A stretch of 9,356 bases of DNA from JACCXJ01 sp050740695 (GCA_050740695.1 JBOIDR010000151.1:1-9356), one strand, 5' to 3'. Numbered from the stretch's first letter, positions 1-6,965 are shown. Notes: generated by a model not told the origin, from the sequence alone. A program made the numbers and translations.

Positions 1-946
1 CACAGTTGAGCGTGATGAGAGCCTGGTCCTTTCGGGTGCTCGAGGCGTGGATCGCCCGGGCGATCACCTCCTTGCCGGTTCCGGTCTCGCCCAGGAGGAG
101 CACGCTGGCATCGGTCGCGGCGACTTGGCGCACGTTTTCCCTCACCGCCCGCAGGCCCTGCGAGGCCCCGATGAGATCCCCCTCGGCCTGGGATCCCCGC
201 AACTCCTCCTGGAGGTAGAGGTTCAAGCCCCGCAGCCGCTGGCGCTCCTCGACGTCGCGCAGGAACACGGTGTAGAGCGCCTGGCCGTTGGTCTCGGCAT
301 AGGAAAACGTAGCCTCGACGGGGAAGGTCTCGCCATCGGCGCGGCATGCGCCGTGGCCCTCGGGCACCCAGATCGGGGTCTTTGCACCGGCCTCGCCCAT
401 GTACTCCGTCAGCACCCGGCACAGCGCTTGGGAGAGGAATCGCTGGCAAGGCACGCCGATCGCCTCCTCGGCCCGGCAGCGGAACACCCGCTCGGCGGCA
501 GAGTTGAAGAGGAGGATGCGGCCTGCATCATCGACCGCGATGATCGAGTCCATGGCGCTGTCGATGATGCGCGCGAGCCGCGCCTCGCTGTCCTCTAGCC
601 GTGCCTTGAGCTGCTCTTGAAACGGCGCCTGCGACAGCCGCCGGCCGGACGCCCGATCGAACCCCGTGTGCGCGGCATCGTAACCGAGCTTGGCGGCCCA
701 GTCGGGGCTGGCGCGCCAACTCGGGGCTTCGAGGACGATCCCGATGCCGTCGGCGCGGGCGATATCGACATAGCGCCAAGAATATCGACGTAGGATCTCC
801 GTACCGGCCGCACCCTCGAGCAAATCCAGGGCGGCGAACTGCGGCAGCGCCACGCCCTCTTGGTAGATCAGGGTAGTTTCCAGACCACCATCCGTCATCA
901 ACGAGCTGTTGTCGAGTTGCGGTAGGTGGTTGCGGTATTTGCTCAT
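1..946 (-). CDS. Sigma-54 regulator with homocysteine methyltransferase-derived N-terminus (partial)
   Basis: This is the first 315 codons of a gene that leaves the window at its left edge. Residues 1-95 match the start of homocysteine S-methyltransferase family proteins: MSKYRNHLPQL, then TDGGLETTLI (17-27), FAALDLL (37-43) and APSWRASPDW (74-83). The methyltransferase zinc-binding cysteines lie far downstream in that family and are absent, so methyl transfer is not expected. From about residue 96 the sequence changes: a helix (110-127), then a PAS domain (about 124-235, IIDSAMDSIIAVDDAGRI), then a linker and the sigma-54 AAA+ domain with Walker A GETGTGKE (286-293). The reading frame is open throughout. 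The start at 946 is chosen because GAGG lies 8 bases upstream. The family activates sigma-54 RNA polymerase by ATP hydrolysis from enhancer sites. The fused N-terminus could be a sensor or a rearrangement scar. The fusion is directly visible; its function is unknown. Confidence 0.82.
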   Translation of the reverse strand, partial: MSKYRNHLPQLDNSSLMTDGGLETTLIYQEGVALPQFAALDLLEGAAGTEILRRYSWRYVDIARADGIGIVLEAPSWRASPDWAAKLGYDAAHTGFDRASGRRLSQAPFQEQLKARLEDSEARLARIIDSAMDSIIAVDDAGRILLFNSAAERVFRCRAEEAIGVPCQRFLSQALCRVLTEYMGEAGAKTPIWVPEGHGACRADGETFPVEATFSYAETNGQALYTVFLRDVEERQRLRGLNLYLQEELRGSQAEGDLIGASQGLRAVRENVRQVAATDASVLLLGETGTGKEVIARAIHASSTRKDQALITLNC

Positions 947-976
947 ACGCGGTTCCTCATCGACAGGACCGTCCCT

Positions 977-1129
977 TCAATCCTCGGCTGCTACCCGTAA
1001 GACGCCGACGCTGATGTCGTCGTGGCCCCCGCGCGCTTTCGCCAGGTCCACCAGCGTGCGGCACGCGGCCTCGGGCCGCTCGCCATCACCGGACGAAACG
1101 TCGATCCGCCGAACAAAGCTTTCGTAGCG
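977..1129 (-). pseudogene. PP2C-type protein phosphatase, C-terminal remnant
   Basis: The frame ends at TGA 977-979, 30 bases before the sigma-54 fusion gene. It reads ERYESFVRRIDV, then EAACRTLVDLAKARGGHDDI and SVGVLRVAAED. The pattern (cysteine-rich helix, LVDLAKARGGHDD, short beta strand) is the C-terminal metal-binding end of PP2C serine/threonine phosphatases, normally GGxDNITV. The earlier catalytic aspartates and the rest of the roughly 240-residue domain are missing. The frame stays open only back to a TAG at 1193-1195 and has no ATG, GTG or TTG with a ribosome site. An ATG at 1134 is in another frame. I read this as a decayed phosphatase gene. The family assignment rests on about 45 residues and is moderate. 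Confidence 0.55.
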
Positions 1130-1130
1130 T

Positions 1131-1205
1131 TCATGGTGAACCTCTTCTCTCTTCCGAGAGTCTCTCCCAGGGTTGACATATAGGAAAAATGGCTAAGTCG
1201 GTCAT
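1131..1205 (-). CDS. 24-residue ORF after the conserved hypothetical gene
   Basis: An ATG at 1205 is preceded by GAGG 8 bases upstream and begins 5 bases after the stop of the upstream gene. It encodes MTDLAIFPICQPWERLSEER and four more residues, then stops at TGA 1131-1133. That stop overlaps an ATG in an ATGA arrangement typical of translational coupling. It runs over the same DNA as the open frame upstream of the PP2C remnant, but in a different frame. It may be the original start of the phosphatase or another gene, now frameshifted, or a leader peptide. I do not recognise the sequence. Its reality as a product is uncertain. Confidence 0.3.
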   Translation of the reverse strand: MTDLAIFPICQPWERLSEERRGSP

Positions 1206-1210
1206 GGTGT

Positions 1211-1423
1211 TTATCCTCGTTCCGCGAGGCCTGCCGGAGGAAGGTATTCGGCAACAAAAGCCACGAGCTCCTCGAGCGCCTGGAAGTGCCCTACTCTTCC
1301 CGAGGCGACGTGCTCGATGCGCCCGAGGAACCGGCCTGCCCCGAGATCCGCCTCGCGGTGGAACTGCAGGACGAAGGCCCGCTCGCTTGGATAGGTCGAT
1401 ACAGTAGCAAACTCCTTCTGCAT
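1211..1423 (-). CDS. Conserved hypothetical protein, 70 residues
   Basis: This complete small gene encodes 70 residues. The core runs RAFVLQFHREADLGAGRFLG, then RIEHVASGRVGHFQALEELV, then AFVAEYL. It resembles a small family of uncharacterised bacterial proteins of the form 'V.LHRE.D...G...GRIEHV.SGR..HF...EELLAF'. That resemblance is from memory of the family pattern; no function is known. GAGG lies 8 bases before the ATG. There is no signal peptide, membrane segment or cysteine motif, so it is probably cytoplasmic. It is the first gene of the minus-strand group leading into the PP2C remnant and sigma-54 fusion gene, and is divergent from the winged-helix regulator at 1679. The shared 255-base intergenic region could allow joint control. 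Confidence 0.7.
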   Translation of the reverse strand: MQKEFATVSTYPSERAFVLQFHREADLGAGRFLGRIEHVASGRVGHFQALEELVAFVAEYLPPAGLAERG

Positions 1424-1517
1424 TGTTAAACCTCTTATGCTATAAACAACGCAAGGGTGTGAAAGTCATCAATGCCACCCCCTTCTTGAGGCCAGTAATT
1501 CCGCCGGACTCACGAAA

Positions 1518-1546
1518 GGTCGAACCGCTGCTCCGTGAGGTATAAT
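1518..1546 (+). promoter_or_regulatory. Candidate promoter with consensus -10 box
   Basis: TATAAT at 1541-1546 is a perfect sigma-70 -10 hexamer in the divergent intergenic region, pointing toward the regulator gene. The -35 position (GGTCGA at 1518-1523, 17-base spacing) matches consensus poorly. Transcription would start near 1553 and give a leader of about 125 bases that contains the 11-bp repeats. A weak -35 fits a promoter needing an activator, but this is inference. Confidence 0.35.
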
Positions 1547-1612
1547 GCCCCTGAAGGCTTCCCCGCTTGGTTACTAGCGTAGGGATACGCCCGCTCGAAG
1601 TCGTAAGGAAAC

Positions 1613-1645
1613 GGTGGAGTTTCGGTGACTTTTTGGTGATTTTTT
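1613..1645 (+). promoter_or_regulatory. Three tandem 11-bp direct repeats, likely operator
   Basis: Three consecutive 11-base units with no gap: GGTGGAGTTTC (1613-1623), GGTGACTTTTT (1624-1634) and GGTGATTTTTT (1635-1645). All start GGTG and end in a T-rich tract. Units 2 and 3 differ at one position; unit 1 matches unit 2 at 7 of 11. An 11-bp direct repeat, roughly one helical turn, is the known architecture of PhoB/OmpR-family binding sites. It lies 33 bases before the TTG start of a gene encoding exactly that DNA-binding domain. Autoregulation is the natural inference. A fourth unit at 1646-1656 is weak. Confidence 0.6.
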
Positions 1646-1668
1646 GCTAAGCATTACCGTAAAGCTAC

Positions 1669-1681
1669 GGAGAGAAGATTG
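1669..1681 (+). promoter_or_regulatory. Ribosome binding site deciding a TTG start
   Basis: GGAG at 1669-1672 sits 6 bases before TTG at 1679. An in-frame TGA at 1637-1639 closes the frame upstream, and no ATG or GTG occurs between it and the winged-helix domain. TTG is therefore the only workable start. Confidence 0.7.
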
Positions 1682-4645
1682 AGCCCGAGTCACGCGCTTC
1701 TTTTTGGCCCCTATCGGCTGGACCCGGTCGACGGGGACCTCCACCGGGGGCAGGAGGTGCTGGAGTTGCCCCCCAAGCCCTTGGCGGTGCTCTGTTATCT
1801 CGCCAAGCATCGCGGGCGGTTGGTGAGCAAAGAGGAGTTGCTCGATAGCGTCTGGGGACACCGTTGGCTGAGCGAGGCGGTATTGAAGACCACCATCAAG
1901 ACCATCCGCCGAGTGCTTCAGGATGACCCCAAGGCGCCCCGTTACATCGAGACGCGCCCGCGGCGGGGCTATCGGTTCATCGCCGAGCTCACGAGCGCAG
2001 TAGCGCTTCCCCTTGCCGAGGCAGCCCCCGCCCGGGCGTCCCTGCTCGTCGGGCGGGAGCAGATGCTCGTGCGGTTGCGGGGAGTTTTGGAGAAGGCCCT
2101 GCGCGGTGAGCGCCAGGTGGTGTTTGTGACGGGGGAGCCCGGGATAGGCAAGACCGTGCTCATCGAGGCCTTCGTGCAGGCGCTGGGTCCGGGGGTCAGG
2201 AGCCTCCGCGGGCAGTGTATCGAGCAGTACGGGCAGGGGGAGCCCTATGCTCCGGTCTTGGAAGCGCTCAACAGCCTCGGCCGGGAGGCGGGTGAGCCGC
2301 TTTTGGGGCTCATGCGGCAGTATGCGCCCACCTGGCTCGTGCAGATGCCGTGGTTTCTGAGCGAAGCGGACCGGGCGCTACTCCAGCGCGAGGTGCTGGG
2401 GACGACGAAGGAGCGGATGCTGCGGGAGATGGGGGAGTTCCTGGAGCGTTGGACCGGGCAGTGCCCGCTCATCCTCGTGCTCGAGGACTTGCACTGGAGC
2501 GATTATCCGACCCTGGACCTGATTTCGTACTTGCCGAAACGCAGGGATGCGGCGCGCCTGATGTTGATAGGAACGTATCGGCCCGTGGAAGTGATAGTGA
2601 GCGGGCACCCGCTCAAAGCCGTCAAACAGGAGTTGCTGTCGAAGCGACAGTGCGAGGAGCTGCCCCTTGAATATCTCAGCGAGGACGCGGTCGCTCAGTA
2701 TCTGGCGGTGAGATTTCCTGCCAACCGGTTTCCCGCGGAGCTCGGAGGGTCGATCCACGAACGAACGGAAGGAAATCCGCTGTTCATGGTCAACGCGGTC
2801 GATTACCTCGTGACGGAAGGGTTGATCGCCGAGGCTGTAGGGGTATGGCAGTTGGGGGCGGAGATCGAAAAGATAGAACTAGGGGTGCCCTACTCGATCA
2901 AGCAGATGATCGAAAAGCAAATCGGTTATCTGAGCAGAGAAGGGCAGCGAATGCTCGAAGCGGCAAGCGTGTCGGGGGTCGAGTTTTCGACACCGACGGT
3001 GGCGGCTGGATTAGGAGAGGACGCGGCAGTCGTAGAAGCTCAATGCGAAGAGCTGGCGCGGCGGCATCAGTTCATTCGGGATGGCGGATTTCTTCCATTG
3101 CCCAACGGCGAGGTGGCGGCCCGGTATGGCTTCATACACGCTCTCTATCAAAACGTGCTGTATGAGCGGGTGTCCGCGGCCAAGCGCGTACACCTCCACC
3201 GGAGGGCAGGAGAGCGAGGGGAGGAACTGTATGGAGAAAGATCGGGAGAGATCGCGGCCGAGCTGGCGATGCATTTCGAGAGGGGGCGCGATCACCGGCG
3301 CGCGGTGAAGTATCTTGAGCAGGCGACAGAAACCGCTATCCGCCGGTTTGCGTATCAGGAAGCGATCGTGCTGGCACGCCGAGGGCTGGAGTTGCTCCAG
3401 ACCCTGCCCGATACTTCTGAGCGCGTCCACCAAGAACTCCGCCTGCACATCGCTCTAGGCGTGCCTTTGACCATGACCCAAGGCTTTGCGGCTCAGGACG
3501 TGGGTCGCACCTACGCGAGAGCGCTAGAGTTGTGTGAGCCATTAGGTGAGACGCCGGACATCTTCCAAGTGCTGTGGGGGCTCCGGGGATTTCATTCAGT
3601 GCGGGCGGAGTTGGAGATCGCGCGCGGACTGGCCGAGCGGATCCTGCGCCTGGCTCGGCGTGTCCGAGACCCTGCGCTTCTGGTGCGCGGTCATTTGGCG
3701 ATGGAAGTCGCCTTGACGAATCTCGGAGAGTTTCCCCTGGCCCTAAAGCACTTCGAGGAACTGCTTTCCCTTTACGACCCCGAGCAGCATGGCACCGATG
3801 CGTGCCGCTACGTGCTAAACCCCGCATCCGCCCCTCGATGCTTTGCCGCCTGGGCGCTGTGCTTACTTGGCCTGGCGGATCAGGCTTTGAGTCGAATCCA
3901 AGAAGCGCTGATCCTCGCGCGCGAGTCGTCCGATCCTCACGGCCTCACTCACGTGCTCTTTTATGCAGCTGTGCTTCATCAGCTTCGTCGCGAAGAGCGA
4001 CTGGCCCAAGAACGCGCCGAGGCGGCCATCATCATTTCTACCGAACATGGACTGATGCACTATCTGCCCCAGGCCACGATCATACACGGCTGGACACTGG
4101 CCGAGCAGGGGCGGCACCTAGAAGGAATCGAACAGATGCGCGAGGGTCTCGCCGCATATGAGGCGACAGGTGCGAAGATAGTGCGGCCACATCTGCTGGC
4201 CCTGCTGGCCGAGGCCTTGGGAAAAGCAGGACGACCCGCAGAGGGGCTCATGGTGCTGGCCGAAGCACTGGTCGTGTCTCAACATACAGGAAACCACTAT
4301 TACGACGCGGAGTTGTACCGTCTCAAAGGCGAATTACTGCTGATGCAAGCCGCCGGTCGACACGTTTCGCCGGCAGCCACCGGCGAAGAAGTGGTCGTTG
4401 AGGATCAACCGACTATGGCTATGCAGGCGGAAAGCTGTCTCAATGAGGCCGTCAGTATTGCCCAAAAGCAGAGAGCAAAGTCCTGGGAACTGCGTGCGGT
4501 GATGAGCTTGGCTCGACTCTACCAGAAGCAAGGCAGAAAAGAAGAAGCGCGGCGAATGCTCGAAGAGACCTACGGCTGGTTCACGGAAGGGTTCGACACG
4601 GCGGACCTGAAAGAGGCGAAGGAGATGCTCGATCGATTATCGTGA
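1679..4645 (+). CDS. Winged-helix / STAND-like AAA ATPase / TPR transcriptional regulator
   Basis: The 988-residue protein begins with an OmpR/PhoB-type winged helix (about 7-103): LFGPYRLDP, the core PPKPLAVLCYLAKHRGRLVS, and the wing RPRRGYRFIAEL. A linker leads to an AAA_16/STAND-like ATPase (about 121-370): LLVGRE, Walker A GEPGIGKT (152-159), Walker B LILVLEDLHWSD (264-275), LIGTYRP (296-302) and TEGNPLF (363-369). A helical segment follows, with YGFIHALYQNVLYERV (483-498) resembling the post-ATPase winged-helix region of MalT-like proteins. The rest (about 522-985) is helical TPR-like repeats, for example FPLALKHFEELLSLY. No transmembrane segment, receiver or cyclase domain is visible, so it is a cytoplasmic one-component regulator. 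By family analogy, ligand binding to the repeats would release ATP-dependent oligomerisation. The gene is complete, divergent from the small genes at 1423, and preceded by probable self-binding repeats. Its ligand and targets are unknown. Confidence 0.88.
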   Translation: MSPSHALLFGPYRLDPVDGDLHRGQEVLELPPKPLAVLCYLAKHRGRLVSKEELLDSVWGHRWLSEAVLKTTIKTIRRVLQDDPKAPRYIETRPRRGYRFIAELTSAVALPLAEAAPARASLLVGREQMLVRLRGVLEKALRGERQVVFVTGEPGIGKTVLIEAFVQALGPGVRSLRGQCIEQYGQGEPYAPVLEALNSLGREAGEPLLGLMRQYAPTWLVQMPWFLSEADRALLQREVLGTTKERMLREMGEFLERWTGQCPLILVLEDLHWSDYPTLDLISYLPKRRDAARLMLIGTYRPVEVIVSGHPLKAVKQELLSKRQCEELPLEYLSEDAVAQYLAVRFPANRFPAELGGSIHERTEGNPLFMVNAVDYLVTEGLIAEAVGVWQLGAEIEKIELGVPYSIKQMIEKQIGYLSREGQRMLEAASVSGVEFSTPTVAAGLGEDAAVVEAQCEELARRHQFIRDGGFLPLPNGEVAARYGFIHALYQNVLYERVSAAKRVHLHRRAGERGEELYGERSGEIAAELAMHFERGRDHRRAVKYLEQATETAIRRFAYQEAIVLARRGLELLQTLPDTSERVHQELRLHIALGVPLTMTQGFAAQDVGRTYARALELCEPLGETPDIFQVLWGLRGFHSVRAELEIARGLAERILRLARRVRDPALLVRGHLAMEVALTNLGEFPLALKHFEELLSLYDPEQHGTDACRYVLNPASAPRCFAAWALCLLGLADQALSRIQEALILARESSDPHGLTHVLFYAAVLHQLRREERLAQERAEAAIIISTEHGLMHYLPQATIIHGWTLAEQGRHLEGIEQMREGLAAYEATGAKIVRPHLLALLAEALGKAGRPAEGLMVLAEALVVSQHTGNHYYDAELYRLKGELLLMQAAGRHVSPAATGEEVVVEDQPTMAMQAESCLNEAVSIAQKQRAKSWELRAVMSLARLYQKQGRKEEARRMLEETYGWFTEGFDTADLKEAKEMLDRLS

Positions 4646-4700
4646 CTGCTGCCAAGGCATCACCAAGCGCGTCGAGGCTGATACTATCCGTACCGCCGAG

Positions 4701-4740
4701 TCCTGAAAGCGAGGCGGGAAGTTCTGGCATCCCTTCAGGA
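4701..4740. other. Imperfect inverted repeat in convergent intergenic region
   Basis: TCCTGAA (4701-4707) and TTCAGGA (4734-4740) form a 7-bp stem 56 bases after the regulator stop, with an inner GGGA/TCCC pairing. There is no T-run after it, so it is at best a weak terminator. The rest of 4646-4871 shows nothing recognisable. Confidence 0.2.
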
Positions 4741-4856
4741 TGCGATCACCTAGATGCGGTGCGTACTGCCCAGAAATGGGGTTGCGATTCTGAGGCAATG
4801 CCGAAGATCCCTATGTCGTTATCGGCCCTGGCCGCGACAATTCTGCGGGATGCGGG

Positions 4857-5257
4857 ATCCTCCACGCTTCGCGCTCTCAACATATTGAGAGCGTCCCGAC
4901 CTGTCGGGAGCGCTCAGGCCGGACGCTCGATCCCGAGCTTCTTCATTCGGAAGTCGAGGGTGGAGGGTCTGAGCCCCAGCAGCTCGGCGGCCCCGCCCGT
5001 GCCGCTCACCCGCCAGCCGCAGGCCTCGAGCGCTTTCAGGATATGCGTCCGCTCCGCCGCCTCCAGGGTCTCGATCGGCGGCGGGCCTGGTGGCCCACCG
5101 GGCGCTGGAGCCAAGATCCCCGCATCGAGCGCGAGCTCCGCCCCGCACGTCAGGATCACCGCCCGCTCGATCACGTGCTGCAGCTCGCGCACGTTTCCCG
5201 GCCAGTCGTGAGCCTCTAGGGCATTCATGGCGGGCGCCGGGATCGCTAGGATGGACT
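4857..5257. repeat. Direct repeat copy A (sigma-54 gene 3' end plus hairpins)
   Basis: This segment aligns without gaps at a constant offset of 4099 bases to 8956-9356. It covers the last ~114 codons of a sigma-54 regulator, its stop and two downstream hairpins. The copy may extend left to about 4845 with one indel. On the right it is limited only by the window edge of copy B. Confidence 0.9.
4872..4909 (-). other. Two tandem hairpins after sigma-54 gene (copy A)
   Basis: Read on the minus strand after the TGA at 4914-4916. The first hairpin pairs TCCCGAC with GTCGGGA (4894-4900 and 4903-4909). The second pairs CGCTCTCAA (4872-4880) with TTGAGAGCG (4885-4893), a perfect 9-bp stem with a 4-base loop. 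No T-run follows, so neither is a classical intrinsic terminator. They may be RNA-stabilising or REP-like structures, or a bidirectional termination site for the convergent genes. Confidence 0.55.
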
Positions 5258-5588
5258 TACCGTATTTCTCGGCGTAACGGCGCACGAAATGCTGGACCAG
5301 GAGCGGCAGGTCCTCCTTGCGGTGGCGCAAAGGCGGCAGAGTGATGGGGAAGACACTGAGCCGGTAGTAGAGATCGGCGCGGAAACCGCCGTCGCGGGCG
5401 CAGCGTGCGAGATCGCGGTTGGTGGCGGCAAGGATCCGAACGTCGACCTTGCGCGTCTCGGTGCCGCCGAGGCGCTCGAATTCCCCTTCCTGGAGCACGC
5501 GCAGGAGCTTGGCCTGGAGATCCAAGGGCAACTCGCCGAGCTCGTCGGCGAACAGCGTACCCTTATCGGCGAGCTCGAAGCGCCCAGC
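4914..5588 (-). pseudogene. Sigma-54-dependent regulator, 3' half, 5'-truncated
   Basis: The frame begins at the junction with the mobile element (in-frame TAG at 5589-5591) and reads AGRFELADKGTLFADELGEL, which is the Walker B region. It continues through LGGTETRKVDVRILAATNRD (sensor I), FRADLYYRLSVFPITLPPLR (arginine-finger region), WPGNVREL (sensor II) and a C-terminal Fis-type helix-turn-helix (GGAAELLGLRPSTLDFRMKK). Walker A, the GAFTGA sigma-54 contact loop and any sensor domain are missing, so it cannot act as an activator. A TTG at 5531 could in principle start a shorter product, but I see no strong ribosome site. The last ~114 codons are almost identical to those of the partial gene at the right edge. 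Two hairpins follow the stop. Confidence 0.85.
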
Positions 5589-5590
5589 CT

Positions 5591-5608
5591 AAAGGGTCAG
5601 AGCCCTTT
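5591..5608. repeat. Left palindromic end of RAYT element
   Basis: AAAGGGTCAGAGCCCTTT is a hairpin-forming palindrome (AAAGGG/CCCTTT stem, 6-base loop). Its reverse complement recurs at 6364-6382 with one extra base, so the two act as terminal inverted repeats. The transposase stop codon (5607-5609) overlaps it. Confidence 0.75.
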
Positions 5609-6308
5609 ACAAGATATTGCTCGGCGTCTTTTTCGGCCTTCCGCGTCTAGCCTGGCCGATCTTACGCCCCACCATCGCCTCTACCTGCTCTTTGAAACGA
5701 TCGTTGCCCAAGGGGGTACCAGTCTGCCATGCCTCGCGGATGTGCGTCAGTTGGCCGCCGTTTACATGAACCGTGAACCAACCCCTATAGACCTCCTGGC
5801 GCTGTAGTTCGCTCTGCCCCAGCGCGCGGTATCGTCCGTGAGAAACGATGACCGGGTCTGGCTGTCCCAGGGCGTTGCGATGGTAGCTGGACCACCGATA
5901 GGTCCCGGGGCCGTCGACCATTCCGGCGCGTACCGGGTTGAGCTCAATGTAGCGATAACAGGCGAGGAGATAATCCTCCTCCTGGATGAGGCTTGCCTTG
6001 TAGCGCCCTTCCCACAGCGTGCCGCTGCGGCCATGGCGATGGTTGATGTAGAGCACGTAATACCGCCCGAGATATTGCAGCAACCGGCCGATGGCGCCTT
6101 GCCGTTCCGGCGTCAACAGGAGATGGACATGGTTGGTCATGAGCACATAGGCGTGGACGGCACAGCCATAGCGCCCTGCTCCCTCTTCCAGCCAGCGGAG
6201 GTAGGCGCGGTGGTCCTGTTCGTCGTAAAAGACCGCCTGGCGATTATTACCGCGCTGCACGACGTGCACCGGCATGCCGGCCAGTTTGAATCGGGGTTTG
6301 CGTGGCAT
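5607..6308 (-). CDS. REP-associated tyrosine transposase (Y1/HUH family)
   Basis: The 233-residue protein is complete and of normal length for the family. It begins MPRKPRFKLAGMPVHVVQRG, with HVVQRGNNRQAVFY typical of RAYTs. The metal-binding HUH motif is TNHVHLLL (H60 and H62). The GTLWEGRYKASLI block and the motif CYRYIELNPVRAGM, which carries the conserved tyrosine region, follow. The C-terminus has RRGRPKK, an AT-hook-like basic tail. Proteins of this family nick and rejoin single-stranded DNA at hairpin ends. Start chosen: ATG at 6308 with GGAGGA 10 bases upstream; the longer frame to 6347 has no better start. The stop lies in the left palindrome. All expected motifs are present, so it may still be active. 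Confidence 0.9.
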   Translation of the reverse strand: MPRKPRFKLAGMPVHVVQRGNNRQAVFYDEQDHRAYLRWLEEGAGRYGCAVHAYVLMTNHVHLLLTPERQGAIGRLLQYLGRYYVLYINHRHGRSGTLWEGRYKASLIQEEDYLLACYRYIELNPVRAGMVDGPGTYRWSSYHRNALGQPDPVIVSHGRYRALGQSELQRQEVYRGWFTVHVNGGQLTHIREAWQTGTPLGNDRFKEQVEAMVGRKIGQARRGRPKKTPSNIL

Positions 6309-6363
6309 GGCCGGGCACTCCTCCCGGGACGGCCGAACCACCAGCATATCATAAACATATCAT

Positions 6364-6382
6364 AAAGGGCTCTGACCCCTTT
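6364..6382. repeat. Right palindromic end of RAYT element
   Basis: AAAGGGCTCTGACCCCTTT matches the reverse complement of the left end apart from one extra base. It is followed by a short T-run to 6385, then by IS1182-like transposase sequence. Confidence 0.72.
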
Positions 6383-6385
6383 TTT

Positions 6386-6863
6386 GGTCAGGGTGGTCGC
6401 CACGGGGCTGACTCAAGCGGCCAACGACAAGCAGCAGATCGCGCCGATGGTGGGGACGCTTTGCGCCTTGCCCGAGGGCACTGGGCGAGGTCGGCGAGCT
6501 CTTGACCGACGCCGGCTACTACAGCGAGGCCAACGTGGCCACCTGTGTCGAGGCGGGGATCGACCCCTTGATCGCCACAGGCCGCGAGTCGCATCACCTG
6601 CCTTGGCAAGAACGCTTCAGCGAACCACGCCGCTCTGTGAGCCGGCGGATGCGGTGGAACGCATGCGGCATCGGCAAAAGACCCGCGCCGGGCGCGTGGC
6701 GTATGGGAAGCGCAAGCAGACCGTGGAGCCGGTCTTCGGCATCATCAAGGCGGGGATGCCTTTCCGGCAATTTCTGCTGCGCGGGCTTGAAGCCGTGCGC
6801 GGAGAGTGGTCGTTGGTGACGATGGCGTGGAACATCCGTCGGATGGCGGTGCTGAAAGGTTGA
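6386..6863 (+). pseudogene. IS1182-family transposase, C-terminal remnant with frameshifts
   Basis: Three consecutive segments in shifted frames make one DDE transposase C-terminus. The first (6386 to about 6474) reads VVATGLTQAANDKQQIAPMV. After a +1 shift near 6474-6478 it continues ALGEVGELLTDAGYYSEANV and GREXHH-like text to about 6629. A second shift near 6629-6645 returns to the first frame with ERMRHRQKT and KQTVEPVFGIIK, then FRQFLLRGLEAVRGEWSLV to the stop TGA at 6861-6863. This order matches the IS1182 family as I know it, including the aspartate of DAGYYS and the glutamate of VEPVFGIIK. The N-terminal half is missing at the RAYT boundary. The transposase is inactive. Confidence 0.75.
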
Positions 6864-6965
6864 AAACCGGGTCGGGACCGATCCGTTCATCGTCATTGCG
6901 TCGCTCTTAGAACCTCAACGGCCGCCCAAGTCACCCTCATCGTGCGCGAGTCCTGCCTTGTCCCG

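Larger units (their letters stand above)
5591..6382. mobile_element. RAYT (IS200-like) element with palindromic ends
   Basis: A unit of about 792 bp bounded by matching palindromes and filled by one Y1-type transposase gene. This is the layout of REP-associated tyrosine transposase elements. It sits exactly between a 5'-truncated sigma-54 gene and a 5'-truncated IS1182-like transposase. The flanks do not join into one gene, so this is not a simple insertion into a single target. No target duplication is visible, as expected for HUH transposition. Confidence 0.7.

Noticed and set aside
47..598. 183-codon plus-strand ORF
   Set aside because: It lies antisense to the clear PAS/sigma-54 coding frame and its translation has no recognisable domain; an effect of high GC.
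991..1257. 88-codon minus-strand ORF with ATG at 1134 inside
   Set aside because: The overlapping frame ending at 977 carries the PP2C motif; this one gives a low-complexity, arginine-rich product.
1424..1475. Promoter for the minus-strand small-gene group
   Set aside because: TTTATA/TATAGC-like boxes exist, but the best -35 candidate (TTGATG) is about 20 bases away; too weak to annotate.
3336..4161. ORFs on both strands inside the TPR region
   Set aside because: They overlap the long regulator frame, which has coherent domains from end to end.
4872..4909. Hairpins as classical intrinsic terminators
   Set aside because: No T-run follows on either strand, so they are listed as hairpins of unknown role.
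4642..5211. GTG-start plus-strand ORF overlapping the regulator stop
   Set aside because: It covers the sigma-54 3' end in antisense; the same antisense frame also appears in copy B only because the DNA is duplicated.
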